Positions 44,601-55,160 of a DNA stretch of 64,000 bases are shown here, piece after piece. The translations under genes were made by a program, and so were the position numbers. The DNA lies in contig JAFCMP010000013.1 in NCBI GenBank assembly GCA_017506865.1, forward strand, positions 558,001 through 622,000, read 5' to 3'. Source of the DNA: Tribonema minus (Eukaryota; Sar; Xanthophyceae; Tribonematales; Tribonemataceae). Position 1 is the first letter of the stretch; the number at the start of each line of letters is the position of its first letter. The notes under the pieces were generated by a model. The model ran no database searches, was not told the DNA's origin, and saw nothing but the letters and a program-made list of their open reading frames with translations.

Positions 44601-47600
44601 GCTGCCGCGCAGCTCGACCCGCACAGCGGCGCCTCCTCCACGCGCTCGCGCTGCCTGTCACTTCACGTGACAGACAGCACGCCGTTGACACTTGTCGCCG
44701 CATGCGGCAGCGGCGCGTACACGACTCATTGTCATCATCAGCTCAACATACACCGACTGACGGCTACTCCACCGCACCGCCGCTCGCCGCGGCGCAGCTC
44801 GACCCGCACAGCAGAGCGGCATTGACGTGCTCGAGCCGCCTGCCCACTGACGCGATAGACAGCACGCCACTGACACTTGGCGCCTCATGCGGACGCTGCG
44901 CATACACGCCTCCTCGTTCTTATCATCAGCTCAACACGCATTGACAGACGGCTAAGCATCAGCTCAATGTGGCAATGCTACTTTATCACTGCTTCTCGCT
45001 GCCGCGCAGCTCGACTCGCACAGCAGCGCGTCCTCGACGCGCTCGAGCCGCCTGCGAACACATACACGCGACAAACAGCACACCATTGACACGTACCACC
45101 GCGTGCGGGACCTCGTGCGGACGCTGCGCGTGCATGACTCATTCTCATCGTAAGCTCAGTATACATCGACTGACGGCTACTACTTATTGCTGTGCAGCTC
45201 GACCCGCACAGCGGAGCGTCGTCCACGCGCTCGAGCCGCCTGCCGAGCCGCGACTGGGGCTCCGCGCTCGCGTCCGCCAACACGAGCACGCGCAGCTTCG
45301 AGACGACACCCGTCAAGCTGCAGCAGGTGTCGCGCCTGCTGGCGGCGCACACGGCGCTGGACGGCGACTCGGACGATGACGACTCCGACTCGTTCGCGGC
45401 AGCAGCGCTCCGCAGCAGCGGCGGCGGCGCGGCGGCGGAGGAGGCGGCGTTCCTGCTGAGCACTGAGGAGCTGCTGCGTGCGGAGGACCTGCGCAGCGCG
45501 GCGGCGCTGGCGCGGACTGTTCCTCTGGGCGAAGGGGGGGACAGGGGAGGGGGTGCAACGTTCATGCGGCTTGCAGCGGGCGATGCGCTCACTGCTGCCG
45601 GGGGTGCAGCGCTCAGCGCTCGGGGGCTGGGGGACAGTGCTGAGGAGCTGGGGGGCGGTGATGCTCCCGTGACACCGCTGAGCCGCGCTGCTGCGGATGT
45701 GGCAGCGCTCGGCGGCGCGGACGAGGCGGCAGGGGGCGGCGCCCCGAAGTGGTGGCTCAGCGGCGGCAGCGAGCCCGCTGCTGCTGCGGAGTCCGAGGCG
45801 TTCAGCGCGTTCGCTGGTGCGGCAGCGGCGCTGCTGTCAGATGCAGCAGCAGGCCAGCCCGCGCCGAGCCAGAGGCCGGCTACCGCGGAGGTGGAAGAGG
45901 AGGGCGACGGCAGCAGTGCCGCGGACGCGCCGGCATATGCAGCAGCGGCAGAGACGGCGGCGGCGGCGGCGGCGGCGACAGCTGTGGAGGTGGCAGCGCT
46001 CAGTGAGGGGCAGGCTGCCGCTGCCGCCCCAGCTGCAGCGGCAGCTGCGCCGGTGGCAGCAGGAGAGACGGTAGCGGCTGCAGAGCAGGATGGCGACCTC
46101 CGCAGCACGCTGTCTGCGGCTGCTGCTGCTGCTGCTGCTGCCGCCGCAGCGTCACCCGCTGGTGAGGAGCGGCAAGGCTTTGCCGCTGCTGCAGATGCGG
46201 CCTTCGACACACCTGCAGAACTGGCGCCTCTGCTTGAGCTGCCTGCTGCAGAGGAGCCCTTCTCCGACGGCAGCCCCGTCAGCTCAGTAATCTCCGAGGT
46301 ACTGGGGGACGCAGCATTTGCGGCAGCAGCAACAACGGCACCGCCCCCTGCAGATGGCCCATTGCTTGCAGCAGCTGAGCCTGAGCAGTTAGACGCCACG
46401 GCGCCTGATGAAACAGAAGATGCTGCTGCGGCAGCAGCAGCGGCGGCAGAGCTGCTGGCGTACTTCTCCAAGGCACCAGGTGCTGTGGCCAGCGAGGCAC
46501 AGCAGGAGGGCGAGAGTGCAACGCCAGCAGCAATGGCCCTGCTGCAGGCGCGCCAGGCAGACACAACTGCTGTCGCCGCGACGGCAGGGGCGCCTGCTGC
46601 TGCGGTGGAAGCCGGGCGCAGCAACGGTACGGGCGCTGCAGACAGTGCTGATGCAGACGCTGCCGCTGCTGCTGCTGCCGCTGCTGCTGCCGCTGCTGCT
46701 GCCGCTGCGCTGCCAGCGACAGCGGACGAACATGCGCCGCAGCCCAACGCGCCCTCTGTGCGGGAACTGGCGGCGCAGGACGCCGGCGCGGCAGCCACCG
46801 CGGCAGCGGCAGACGCAGACACGGACGATCTGCTGCAGCAGGAAGCGGCGGAAGCGGAGGCGGAGGACACGTGGTTCGACGCGGAGGTCATGCCGTCGGA
46901 GGCGAGCTCTGCGTACGCGGACGCGGTGGCGATGGAGCCGCCCGCGGCGATTGCTGCGGCGTGGGCGGCGCTCCTCGACCTGCCGGTGGCAGCGCTCGAC
47001 GCGCCAGCAGCAGAGCTCAAGGCGCCGACGGCGGTAGCGGACAGCGCGGCGGCGGCCTCAGTAGGTGGACAGCCAGCTCCGGCCTCAGCAGCAGAGCTTC
47101 CAGGGGATGCTCCACTATCTGGGACAAATGGGGCGGAGGAAGCGGCGACGGAGCCGGCGCATGAAGCCCCCGCGGCCACCGCTGTCGCCTTTGAGCAGCC
47201 AGAACCGGCGGCAGTGGATGTGCCGGGTGCGGAGGCGCCAGATTCAGGCAGCGAGGGCGATGCTGCGGATGCAGGCACAGCGCCGCCCTCGGCAGCAGCT
47301 GATGTATCAGCAGCAGTCGATGCACCGAGCGCTGATGCAGCGTGGCCTGCTGGGGACCTCAGCGCTGCTGCTGATGCGGAGGTGGAGGCGGCGCCGTCTT
47401 CAACAGTGCGTGCGGATTCCGACGCGTCGGCGGCAGCTCCTGCGTCGCGCGCTGCCGCCGAGTCATCGGGCGCCGATGCTGATGACGAGGCGGCAGCGTT
47501 GCCGGCAGCAGTCAACGCGGCGGCGGCAGGTGACGCGGCGGGCGCTGACGCAGCGGAGTCGGACAGCGAATCGGGCGCTGCCGGCGCTGCGGCCGCTGCA

Positions 47601-47989
47601 TCTGCGCTGCTGACTTCAGCAGCGGCGGCGGCGGCACCTGCCTCGATGGCTGCTCCGGCAGAGGCACATGAGATGAGCGCTGCTGCTGCTGCGGATGCCA
47701 CGGCGACCTCGCCAGACGACGCGGCAGCAATGACCACCGCACCTGACGAGGCAGCAGCCGCGACAGTGGGCCAATTGCCGCTCCCTGCGGACGAAGCAGC
47801 GGATCCCTTTTCATCAGCGGAAGCGGCGGCAGCATCGGATGAGTTCCCGGCGGCAGCAGCGCCGGCGGTCGAGCTTCTCCCTGATGCAGCAGCTGCCGTA
47901 GAACCGGAGCCTGCGGCGGCACACGAAGCGGTCGCCGATGCTGCCGATGACGCCGCTGCGCTCGCAACACCGCCCGCAGCAGCGCTCGA

Positions 47990-48035
<46 letters not shown>

Positions 48036-51000
48036 GCGGCGCCTGGCGCGCCTGTTGAATCGGAGCCTGCGGCGGCACAAGAAGCGGTCTCCGCCGCTGC
48101 CGAGGACGCTGCTGCTGCGCTCGCGACTCCGCCTGCAGCAGCAGTGTTCGAGACGGCAGCGGCGGCGGCAGCAGCGGCGCCTGGCGTGCCTGTTGACGCC
48201 GCGCTGTTCTTCTACGATGACGCTGGCGCGCCCGCCGCCGGCCCCGTGAGCGGCGGCTCAGCGGGGTCGCTGGCTTCGGCGGTTACGGACGGGGAGATGG
48301 GGGACGAGCCGCAGGGGGAGGGGGCGGCGGCGGGCGCAGACCCCCTTGTCTCTGAGGAGGCGGCGGAGGGGGCGGCGGGCGCAGTCCCCCTTTTCTCGGA
48401 GGAGGCGCAGAAGGGGGGTGCGGCGGGGGGTGATGCGGATGCGGCGCGTGGAGCGCTGCCGCCGTCGGGCGTGACAGGGCTCAGCCTGCGGGACTACATG
48501 CGGCAAGGGCTGGGGGGGCGCGCGCTGGAGGGGCGGTCCGCAGTGGACGACGCGCTGAAGGAAGGGGACGAGGTGACGTGCCGCAACTGTAACTGTATGT
48601 AACATTAACCTGCATTCGGATACGTCGTGCAATAAGGCGCGGTCCGAGCGCTGCTGCTGCGTGTGTCAGAACATTGTTCGTGTCAGAGAATGCCATCAAG
48701 TCTACACGCCATTGTAGCGGCGCTAGTTGCACAGTGGACGAGGCGCTGAAGGAGGGGGACGAGGTGACGTGCCGCAACTGTAACTGTAACTGTGAAGCGC
48801 CTGGCACTTAGCTTTGCGATGTGAATGATTGCGCTGCCATGGGTAGCCACGATCCGCCACTATGCGAGGGCATGTGCACGGGGTGAATTAGTGCCAGCAC
48901 GGTGCATGCCTGCAAGTGTGTCCTTCGAACGACAGTATTTGAAACGCGCAAACTTCGGGTTAGGGCTAACCCTAACCCTAACCTAACCCTAACCCTAAGA
49001 AATGGATGCTCTGTACACGCATGTAGTCTGCGCAAGAGGAAGACTAACGCATCAAAGCAAAGTCTCTTGGCAAAGGTGCGGGGATTGCGGCTGCAGCAAG
49101 AATAAGTATCTCCATGAAGCAAGCAGAAATGGGCCTGCCCTTTGTGATTGCCACCTTGCCTAAATCCATTGCAAGCAGGCCAATTGATTGGGCTGGCCGT
49201 TTCTAAGCTGGCAGTGCGTGGCAACAAGTCGCATAGGGATGTACTGGGTTCAATCACCAGCTGGAGAGACATCATCAAGCTGGCCAATCGCGCTGTGGTG
49301 ACCCTTTTCACAAACAAGTTTATCGAAGTTCATGACGTGTATGGCTCTGTGGAGGCGGCAGCAGCACCTAGGGTTAGGGTTAAGTGAACCTCTGCAGTGG
49401 AGGGGCACGAGTGACTTCCGCCGCGCGTCCCCTGGTCCTGGGAGCAACAGACCCACACACATTGGCTGTGAACCTCGACACAACCTTGTTCGTGAAGAAG
49501 GCGACGACAGCGCGATTGGCTAGCTTGATCTCTCTCCGGCTGGTGACTGAATCCAGTACATTCTTGTGCGTCTTGTTTCCCACACAGTCCAGAGGCGCGG
49601 GTGACTGCACACATACAGCCAACGACCATCACCGTCACAGTTCATCAGTTCTCTGCAAGAAAGGGCCAATCCGCATGCCCCAAGGCAGGCAAGGCGCTGC
49701 TCACTAGCATGACCTGTTTGTCGAGTGTGTGTGACCCAAGTTGCTCCATGTGTATTTACTCTCTGGCGTGCGCAGGCGGACCCCAAGGCCGGCCTGCCGT
49801 TGCCGAACCGGCTGTCGTTCATGTCGAGCGCGTCCACGCCGTTTGCCAACCTCAAGTCCGGAAATTGGAATGTCAGCGCCAGCGACGTCGCCGACGTGGA
49901 CTCGGAGCCGGAGGGGCAGTTTCAGCAGAGCCCGGAGCCGGCGCGCGACGCCGTGGAGGCGGTGAGTCACCGCGTGTGGAGAGCTGTTGAAGTTGAACAA
50001 AAGAAAGAGTTTCTTTGAAGCGGTGCAGTGAGTGACCGCAGGTGGAGGCGGTGAGTCACCGTGGCGTGCAGAGCTGTTGAAGTGGAACATGGACACGATT
50101 TGCTTCTTATAAAACGCAGTGCTCAGAGTCTGGTGAAAGCGGCGAGTGACTGTAGGGCGCAGCGGTTGTTGAAATGACAGTGACAACATGCTGTCTGAAG
50201 CATTGTGCACCTCACCTGGTGGTCAGCGAAATTGCCACTGCCCGCTGCATTGCCGTTGTGAGCAACGTAAACCCCCTTTGGATCAGGAAAGTGCTTTAGG
50301 TTAAGTACCCTGTATGCCTACCTACCCCGCCTTGCCGCAGCCCTTCCTGGCGCCTAGCGCGTCCGCGTCCAGCAACAACTCGCCGGCGTCGCCGCCGCCG
50401 CGCCTGCTACGCAAGGACATGACGAGGGAGACGTCGCTGCTCGACGACGAGGGCAGCGACACGAGGCCGCTGCTGTCGCGTGCCATGTATGCTGATGCGG
50501 CAGCGGAAGCGCCGCGGGAGACGGTGCCCGGTGAGTGCTGACGCGTGCATACGTACCGTAGGAATATGGGGCAAACATACTGTAGGAGTATGTGGCACTT
50601 TTGCTGGTAGTTCAGAGAGGGCCCAGGGTCGTTCGCAGCGACAGCCCACTACTGGCGCGTGCATACATACACATTGTAGGAATACGGGGCATGGTTGGTA
50701 GTTTAGGGAGGGCTCCGCATCTTGCACAGGTTGCTCTTGGAAGCAACGACGAGGGAGGCGTCGCTGCTCGACGCCGAGGGCAGCGACACGAGGCCGCTGC
50801 TGCCGCGCGCCATGTATTCTGATGCGGCAGCGGAGGCGCCGCGGGAGACGGCGCCCGGTGAGCGCTGACGCATGCTCATGTATGCACACGCGTACGCACA
50901 TGCGGCATGCAGCCGACGTTTAGAAGTTCATACATGCACACATTCGGCACGCAGCTGTTGTAAAGAAACTCGCGCACACATGCACAGTGTTTGGTGCCCC

Positions 51001-52336
51001 TTTGGCAGCGGTGGAGGTCTGGTTCACCTTTGAGGTTGAGGAACAGACCAACCCTAACCCTCACCCGAACCCTAGCTTGACCGCTGCTGCCGCGCGCCAT
51101 GTACTTTGACGCGGCGGAGGCGCCACGGGAGACGGTGCCTGGTGAGCGCTGACGTGTGTATACATACCGTAGGGATTCGGGGGCATACATACCGTAGGAA
51201 TACGGGGCATTGCTGGTAGTTTGGAGAGCGCTCAGGATGTTTCGCAGGTTGCTCTGGGACGCAGCTTGTTCAGATGTACACATGTACATACACGCGGCAT
51301 GCAGCTGACAGGACGCAGCGGAGGCGCCGCGCGAGACTGCGCCCGGTGAGCGCTGACGCGTGTATACGTACCGTAGGAATATGGCGCATTGCTGGTAGTT
51401 CAGAGGGGGCTCAGGATGTTTCGCAGGTTGCTCTTAATAGCAACTTGTTCTGAACGTACACAGCGCACACATGCGGTACGCAGCTGAACAAGTTCATGCA
51501 CACATACACGATGTGTGGTGCCCCTTCGGCAGTATGGGAGGCCAGGCTCAGCTTTGAGATTGAAGCACCAGCCAATGACTTGACCAGCAGCCGCTCGTTT
51601 GCAGTACGTTGACATTGCCAGATGTGAGGCATGGGGTAGAGCGTGCTCTTTTTTTCCGGTGTCGCAGCCACTGGCTGAATTAGACCACTGTGCTGCGTGC
51701 AAGGGAGTAGGTCATGCAGTGCTAAGCCTCCATCGATAATGACTGGGACATCGCGAAGAACGAGGCTATGTGCAAGCCCGTCATTGGTGCCACAATGTTA
51801 ATCAATAGCCTCTACGAGTAAGATGCAACCATCGTCACGTCAACTTGCGCCGTGCGCCACAATCCATCGATTATCATCGCAAGTTGTTCCAACGTACATG
51901 CCCTCGGAGTTTGCAAGCGAAGCTGTGGCCGCTTGTCCGCACTGCTCCCCACCTGATGACCCTGCTTATTCAAACATGTACCCCGCCCCCCCCCCCCCCC
52001 CCCCCCCCCCCCTCCACCCTCTACCTGAAAAATCTGCTTGCTTTATTCAAACATGTACCCCGCCCCCCCTGACCCCCCCCCCCCCCCTCCACCCCTTCCA
52101 CTTGATGCTTAGGTAACCGTGACAGGTATGCTGCGACCTCGGCCCCTTCAGCGGCGACCCCTTCCACCTGAAAACTCTGCTTGCTTTATTCAACCATGTA
52201 CCCGCCCAGCTGATCCCCCCCCCTCCCCCCCGGCGCTCGATGCTCAGGCAACCGCGACCGGAAGCGCGAGGTGGTATGCTGCGACCTCGGCCCCTTCAGC
52301 GGCGACGGCGGCAGTCCTAGCTGCACGGTGTCGTGA
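38651..52336 (+). CDS. Large Ala/Asp/Glu-rich low-complexity protein with C-terminal CaaX-like box, 10 exons
   Basis: Exons 38651-38972, 40302-40372, 40951-41097, 42483-42539, 43157-43237, 43934-44113, 45198-48572, 49776-49961, 50341-50530, 52248-52336 join in phase to about 1,565 residues; the two phase-1 junctions also match (SRSG-SDVSD, RETVPG-NRDRK). The N-terminus is basic and Ser/Lys-rich (KRSPKRSGSKKK). Exons 2-6 look helical and charged (KEKEFEELLHRERRVG, KERYVRKWVRERQK). Exon 7 is a giant alanine-rich disordered region. The last exon reads REVVCCDLGPFSGD and ends SPSCTVS, so the final four residues fit a CaaX prenylation box (X = Ser, favouring farnesyl). I recognise no family. Prenylation with a basic N-terminus would suit membrane attachment; that is inference. 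Confidence 0.7.
40216..40282. repeat. Head-to-head telomeric repeat
   Basis: TTAGGGTTAGG meets CCTAACCCTAACCC at a palindromic point, then more CCCTAA units follow. It ends about 20 bp before Ala-rich exon 2. Confidence 0.93.
40951..41890 (+). repeat. Exon 3 followed by five donor-edge copies
   Basis: The last 60 nt of exon 3 (AVQRRLHQEDLNHKKK) recur at 41,209-41,268, 41,383-41,442, 41,520-41,570, 41,674-41,730 and 41,829-41,885, spaced about 140-175 bp. The first two copies and the fourth keep AAG|GTGAGC or a near variant; reading is conserved in the first two and decays outward. Copy 41,383-41,442 also has its own acceptor (ACTTTGCAG) and is exactly 20 codons. Confidence 0.9.
41904..42023 (-). 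repeat. Dispersed repeat family R1, inverted copy
   Basis: Reverse complement of the 2,417 copy, nearly full length. Possible 9-bp flanking repeats CATCTACTG and CATCTGCTG differ by one base. It lies in intron 3 of the Ala-rich gene. Confidence 0.88.
43908..43929 (+). repeat. C22 homopolymer at an acceptor
   Basis: Twenty-two C followed by TCAG, the acceptor of Ala-rich exon 6. It serves as the polypyrimidine tract. Confidence 0.95.
44194..44283 (+). repeat. TTAGGG island followed by a donor-edge copy of exon 6
   Basis: The last 34 nt of exon 6 (AGCAGCACGTACTCACGCAA and the following donor CGG|GTGCGT) recur 170 bp downstream at 44,250-44,283. The space between contains about nine TTAGGG or variant units. 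Confidence 0.9.
44605..45050 (+). repeat. Three acceptor-edge copies upstream of exon 7
   Basis: CAGCTCGACCCGCACAGC, the 5' edge of exon 7 at 45198, also occurs at about 44,611, 44,796 and (as CTCGACTCGCACAGC) 45,009. Each is preceded by a C/T-rich stretch and AG. All three run about 50-60 nt into the exon sequence (ACGCGCTCGAGCCGCCTGCC) and then change to intron-like sequence with CTCATT and CATCATCAGCTCAA. Confidence 0.9.
45198..48572 (+). CDS. Exon 7: 1,125-codon alanine-rich acidic exon
   Basis: Starts after TGTGCAG as LDPHSGASSTRSSRLPSRDW and ends DDALKEGDE at GACGAG|GTGACG. After an acidic patch (DGDSDDDDSDSF) it is dominated by Ala with Glu, Asp, Pro, Ser and Thr and few hydrophobics, so disorder is expected. 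Ala codons mix GCG, GCA, GCT and GCC, giving no pure trinucleotide repeat over most of its length. There are internal duplications: a unit of about 45 residues (EPAAAHEAVADA ... ATPPAAALEA) at 47,908-48,055 recurs at 48,064-48,195, and PLVSEEAAEGAAGA is echoed by PLFSEEAQKGGAAG near 48,340-48,420. No stop or frameshift interrupts it. Confidence 0.8.
48731..48800 (+). repeat. Donor-edge copy of the giant exon 7
   Basis: CAGTGGACGAGGCGCTGAAG, GGGGACGAG|GTGACG and the following CCGCAACTGTAACTGT recur about 190 bp after the true exon end at 48572, including the donor. Confidence 0.85.
48957..48998. repeat. Head-to-head telomeric repeat
   Basis: GGGTTAGGGCTAACCCTAAC followed by further CCCTAA units: a second inversion point between the two strands of the telomere unit. 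Confidence 0.93.
49186..49610. repeat. Inverted repeat with protein-like arms
   Basis: The arm at 49,186-49,322 (plus) and the arm at 49,483-49,610 (minus) are about 80% alike by eye. Both read, outward to inward, N-K-x-H-x-x-V-L then TSWRDIIKLANRAVV or TSRREIKLANRAVV and FTNK. The one length difference is three bases, so the frame is kept. The spacer holds a short TTAGGG island. It could be a head-to-head pair of gene or transposon fragments in intron 7 of the Ala-rich gene. Confidence 0.65.
50341..51350 (+). repeat. Exon 9 followed by three donor-edge copies
   Basis: The 3' part of exon 9 recurs at 50,744-50,860 (about 115 nt, open frame, LLDAEGSDTRPLLPRAMYS), 51,081-51,141 and 51,312-51,346, each ending CCCG or CCTG|GTGAGCGCTGACG. 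Intron filler between copies is also shared (CATACATACCGTAGGAAT and GTAGTTTGGAGAG). Confidence 0.88.
51049..51076 (-). repeat. Short CCCTAA island
   Basis: ACCCTAACCCTCACCCGAAC and CCTAGC, next to an exon 9 donor-edge copy. Confidence 0.8.
51986..52012 (+). repeat. C27 homopolymer in the last intron of the Ala-rich gene
   Basis: Followed by a duplicated context (CTTGCTTTATTCAAACATGTACC recurs nearby in shorter words) and shorter C runs at 52,064-52,086, about 230 bp before the terminal exon. Confidence 0.93.
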
Positions 52337-53081
52337 GAGCGCCTCTCCATGTCAACAGGGCCGCAGCCTGCGGCTCAACTTTAGCAGTTTCAGAACGACG
52401 GCACCGCTGCCAACTGCCGAGCGCTGTCACCGCAGCAGCGCTCTGCACTTGCGGCGTGCTATGGAGCCAGCAGATGGATGCGCGCTGCTCCTTCAAGCGC
52501 TTCATGGTCTCCTGTTAAAGTGACGGACGCGAGCTGCGGTGTCAACTCATGTGCAGCGGCGGTTTGTGAGGTGTGGCTCTGTGCTGTGTTGATTTGCCGT
52601 ATCAGGCGCAGAGGCGCAGCCTAGACGAGAGGCTGTGAACACGGAGGAGCGTCACTCAGCGGCAGCCGCACACACCGTCGGCTTGTGGCGAAGGGCACAG
52701 CGCAGACAGCTCCGTGCAAACGGTGTCACCGCTCATCCCACTGGCAACAGCTGCGCCGACGTGCCAGCGGTGATGCAGATGTGCGGGCTTCTCAACACCG
52801 CGGCAGCCTGTCACAGCGCCGTTCAACAGATGCAGCTGAAGAGCTGCCTGTAATCTACCATTGAAGGAAGGCAACGCACTGCTGGGCGGGGGGGTTTCAA
52901 TGTCAGCTCAACAGTGCAGGCGGGTGACAAAGAAAGTCTACTGGTGTGAAGAAGTTCAACTTCAGCTTTGCCAACTGGCGGCCGCGCTGTGTGCATGGCT
53001 GTCGCTGGAGCGGCAGCCATGCAGTCTGAGAGCATTTTTTTATGACAGCGCTCGGCACAATGCTCAGCGCAGTGGGGGCGG

Positions 53082-53729
53082 ATGCTGTTTTGCAGATTGT
53101 CACACTTTCGCGTGTGTGACTGTAAACGGCCATTTGAGCTGCACTTTTTGCAGTGTGGCCTTGTCGATTTGAGGTTTCCACCCCCCCATGTGTGTTGTCA
53201 CTTAATCCCGGTAGCAAGAGCTGCGTTCTGCAATGCAGCGCAGATTGGCTTCCATGCCAGTGATGTATTCCTACCACTTCCACACTGGCGTGCACGCTCA
53301 ATAATTACCTCTGGGGTTGTGCTTACAGTCACCGGTGCTGACGTTGCCCCTTTTATGCTGTCTGTTGAGCATTATGCATGTGGATATGCAAAGTATGATG
53401 GCACAGGCACACAGAGCATTATGTATACATGTGGGGTTGCGGTTGGGGTTGAGGTAGCTGACAAAATGGCGAATGATCCATCGAGGGGTATTCTTGTCGT
53501 GAACCTGAGTCAACTACAATTTGAATTGCAATGTGTAAGGCTTGATGGAGGGCCAGCTGTCAGCCGCATGCTCTACACGCAGAAAAGTGCACTTGTGAAT
53601 TTCAACAACATGAATGTTGACATTCCTGCTTTCCAGGTTGGATTCCTCTTCCTTCATACACTTCACACCAGTGCCATGAAAAGCCGTGCCTTACAAATTC
53701 GGCGTGTGGCAACGAAACTTGTTGCCTAA
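53082..53729 (+). CDS. Unrecognised 215-codon open reading frame of unusual composition
   Basis: Open from an ATG at 53082 to TAA at 53729, with the most protein-like part from about 53,215 (AAFCNAAQIGFHASDVFLPL, VVLTVTGADVAPFMLSVEHY, SRGILVVNLSQLQFELQCV). Codons end often in A or T, unlike the GC3-rich neighbours. A possible donor (TTTCCAG|GTTGG) sits at 53,635. Two AATAAA hexamers follow about 650 bp downstream. No family was recognised. It could be an intronless gene, a remnant of a mobile element, or a chance frame. Confidence 0.35.
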   Translation: MLFCRLSHFRVCDCKRPFELHFLQCGLVDLRFPPPHVCCHLIPVARAAFCNAAQIGFHASDVFLPLPHWRARSIITSGVVLTVTGADVAPFMLSVEHYACGYAKYDGTGTQSIMYTCGVAVGVEVADKMANDPSRGILVVNLSQLQFELQCVRLDGGPAVSRMLYTQKSALVNFNNMNVDIPAFQVGFLFLHTLHTSAMKSRALQIRRVATKLVA

Positions 53730-54374
53730 AACAATGCCTTCCCCCGTTTAGCAGTGACGCGACAGGCCATTCTGCTGGCGCAGTGCTGTTGAGCATGGGT
53801 CTGATTGCGCTCTGACACATGGCAGCTGCGGCAGAACACAATGTGCTGATGCAATGCAATGCGTCAATTCTACCACAATGGCTGCTGCGGTGTTGCCGCC
53901 ATTGAGCGGCGGCAGTGGCGTGGAGTGCGCTAGTCACTCGGCGCCATTTCCAGACGCCGCCGCGGTGATGCCGGGAGGCAGCGGCGGCAGTGGCGCGGAG
54001 TGCACATGTCACTCGGCGCCGTTGACAGAGGCTCAAGGTCTTTGAGCCGAAGTCACGTCTTGCAGCCATTCCAGCCCCATCGCTGGACATGCGTGGATGC
54101 AAGTCTTGAAATGGGGGTGCTAGCACTATTCTATGGCCTGAGCACTGCCTTCGACCTGATCATTGAAGCTCAGCCACCTCACCCATGTATGCACTGCCAA
54201 ACGCTACGCTGCTCTCACAAGCATATGTTTGAGTGACGTTGAAGTATACGGCTGCGGCGCAGCGGATCGCTTAAAGTTCTCACCGTGGAGGTAAGTTACG
54301 GCGAGTCGACGTTCATTTCTCCGCACTCACTGGCTGGGTCATTAGCAGCCCACCGTTGAGGAAGAACTACCCCC

Positions 54375-54388
54375 AATAAATCAATAAA
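54375..54388 (+). terminator. Paired AATAAA hexamers
   Basis: Two AATAAA words lie 8 bp apart on the plus strand, downstream of the 53,082-53,729 frame. They may serve that frame, if it is expressed. Confidence 0.25.
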
Positions 54389-55010
54389 GATCAACTTGCC
54401 CTGTTGAGTGCTCGTTGTCGCACATAGAGGGGCTTGCGCACCACTTACTCTGGCAAGCACAGCAGCTTAACAAGCTCTCATTATCTGAGACACTCTCGCC
54501 AACACTAGCACTAGTGCTGCTGCACATGCTGGTGGGCAAATGGTGAGCCGTGTACATGAGCATGCTGTTGGGGGGCAACTAGTGAGCAAGCTTCATTGCA
54601 TATGAGGGCAGCTGGAGCAAACTTCATTGCATATGGGGGCAGTATGAGGCGCTGCATTGAAGTCCAGTATTGAGCGTGAGCAGTTGCGGCTGCCACTCAT
54701 CTGCCAAGCGCCAAGTCATGGCTGCGTCAGTGCTTGCAGTGCTGCGTGCTTTAGTGCCATCTGCGGAGACAGAACGGGGCCCGCCAGCTGCGTACACTCC
54801 GAGTGCACTGCCGTTCAGAGCGGGGAACGCTGCGTCGCTGCCGCCCGCTTTGAACCCAGTGCACATGATGGCAGATACGTTCAACTTGTCTCTGCGCGTG
54901 GCATGGAACACAACGACTCCTCCGTGTTCCTCCCTGCGCGCTGCAGCGCGTTCTTCTTTGTGATAAATGCGCGCGTCACGGAAGCGCCGCACTGATACAC
55001 GCTGCCGCTG

Positions 55011-55121
55011 CCGCCGCGCCGCGGCGGCTGCCGCCGCCGCTGCCGCCGCCGCTGCTGCCGCCGCCGCCGCTGCCGCCGCCGCCGCTGTCGCCGCCACCGC
55101 TGCCGCCGCCGCCGCTGCCGC

Positions 55122-55152
<31 letters not shown>

Positions 55153-55160
55153 GCTGAGCT
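55011..55160 (+). repeat. (GCC/GCT)n microsatellite
   Basis: About 150 bp of GCC and GCT triplets, with occasional GTC, ACC and GCG. It gives polyalanine on one frame, and polyglycine, poly-Arg or Ser-Gly on others, so its open frames on both strands are not evidence of a gene. Confidence 0.9.

Noticed and set aside
44978..47737. A 919-codon minus-strand open frame rich in Ala and Ser
   Set aside because: It is the mirror of the alanine-rich exon 7: reversed Ala codons avoid stops. Plus-strand splice sites and phase support the sense frame.
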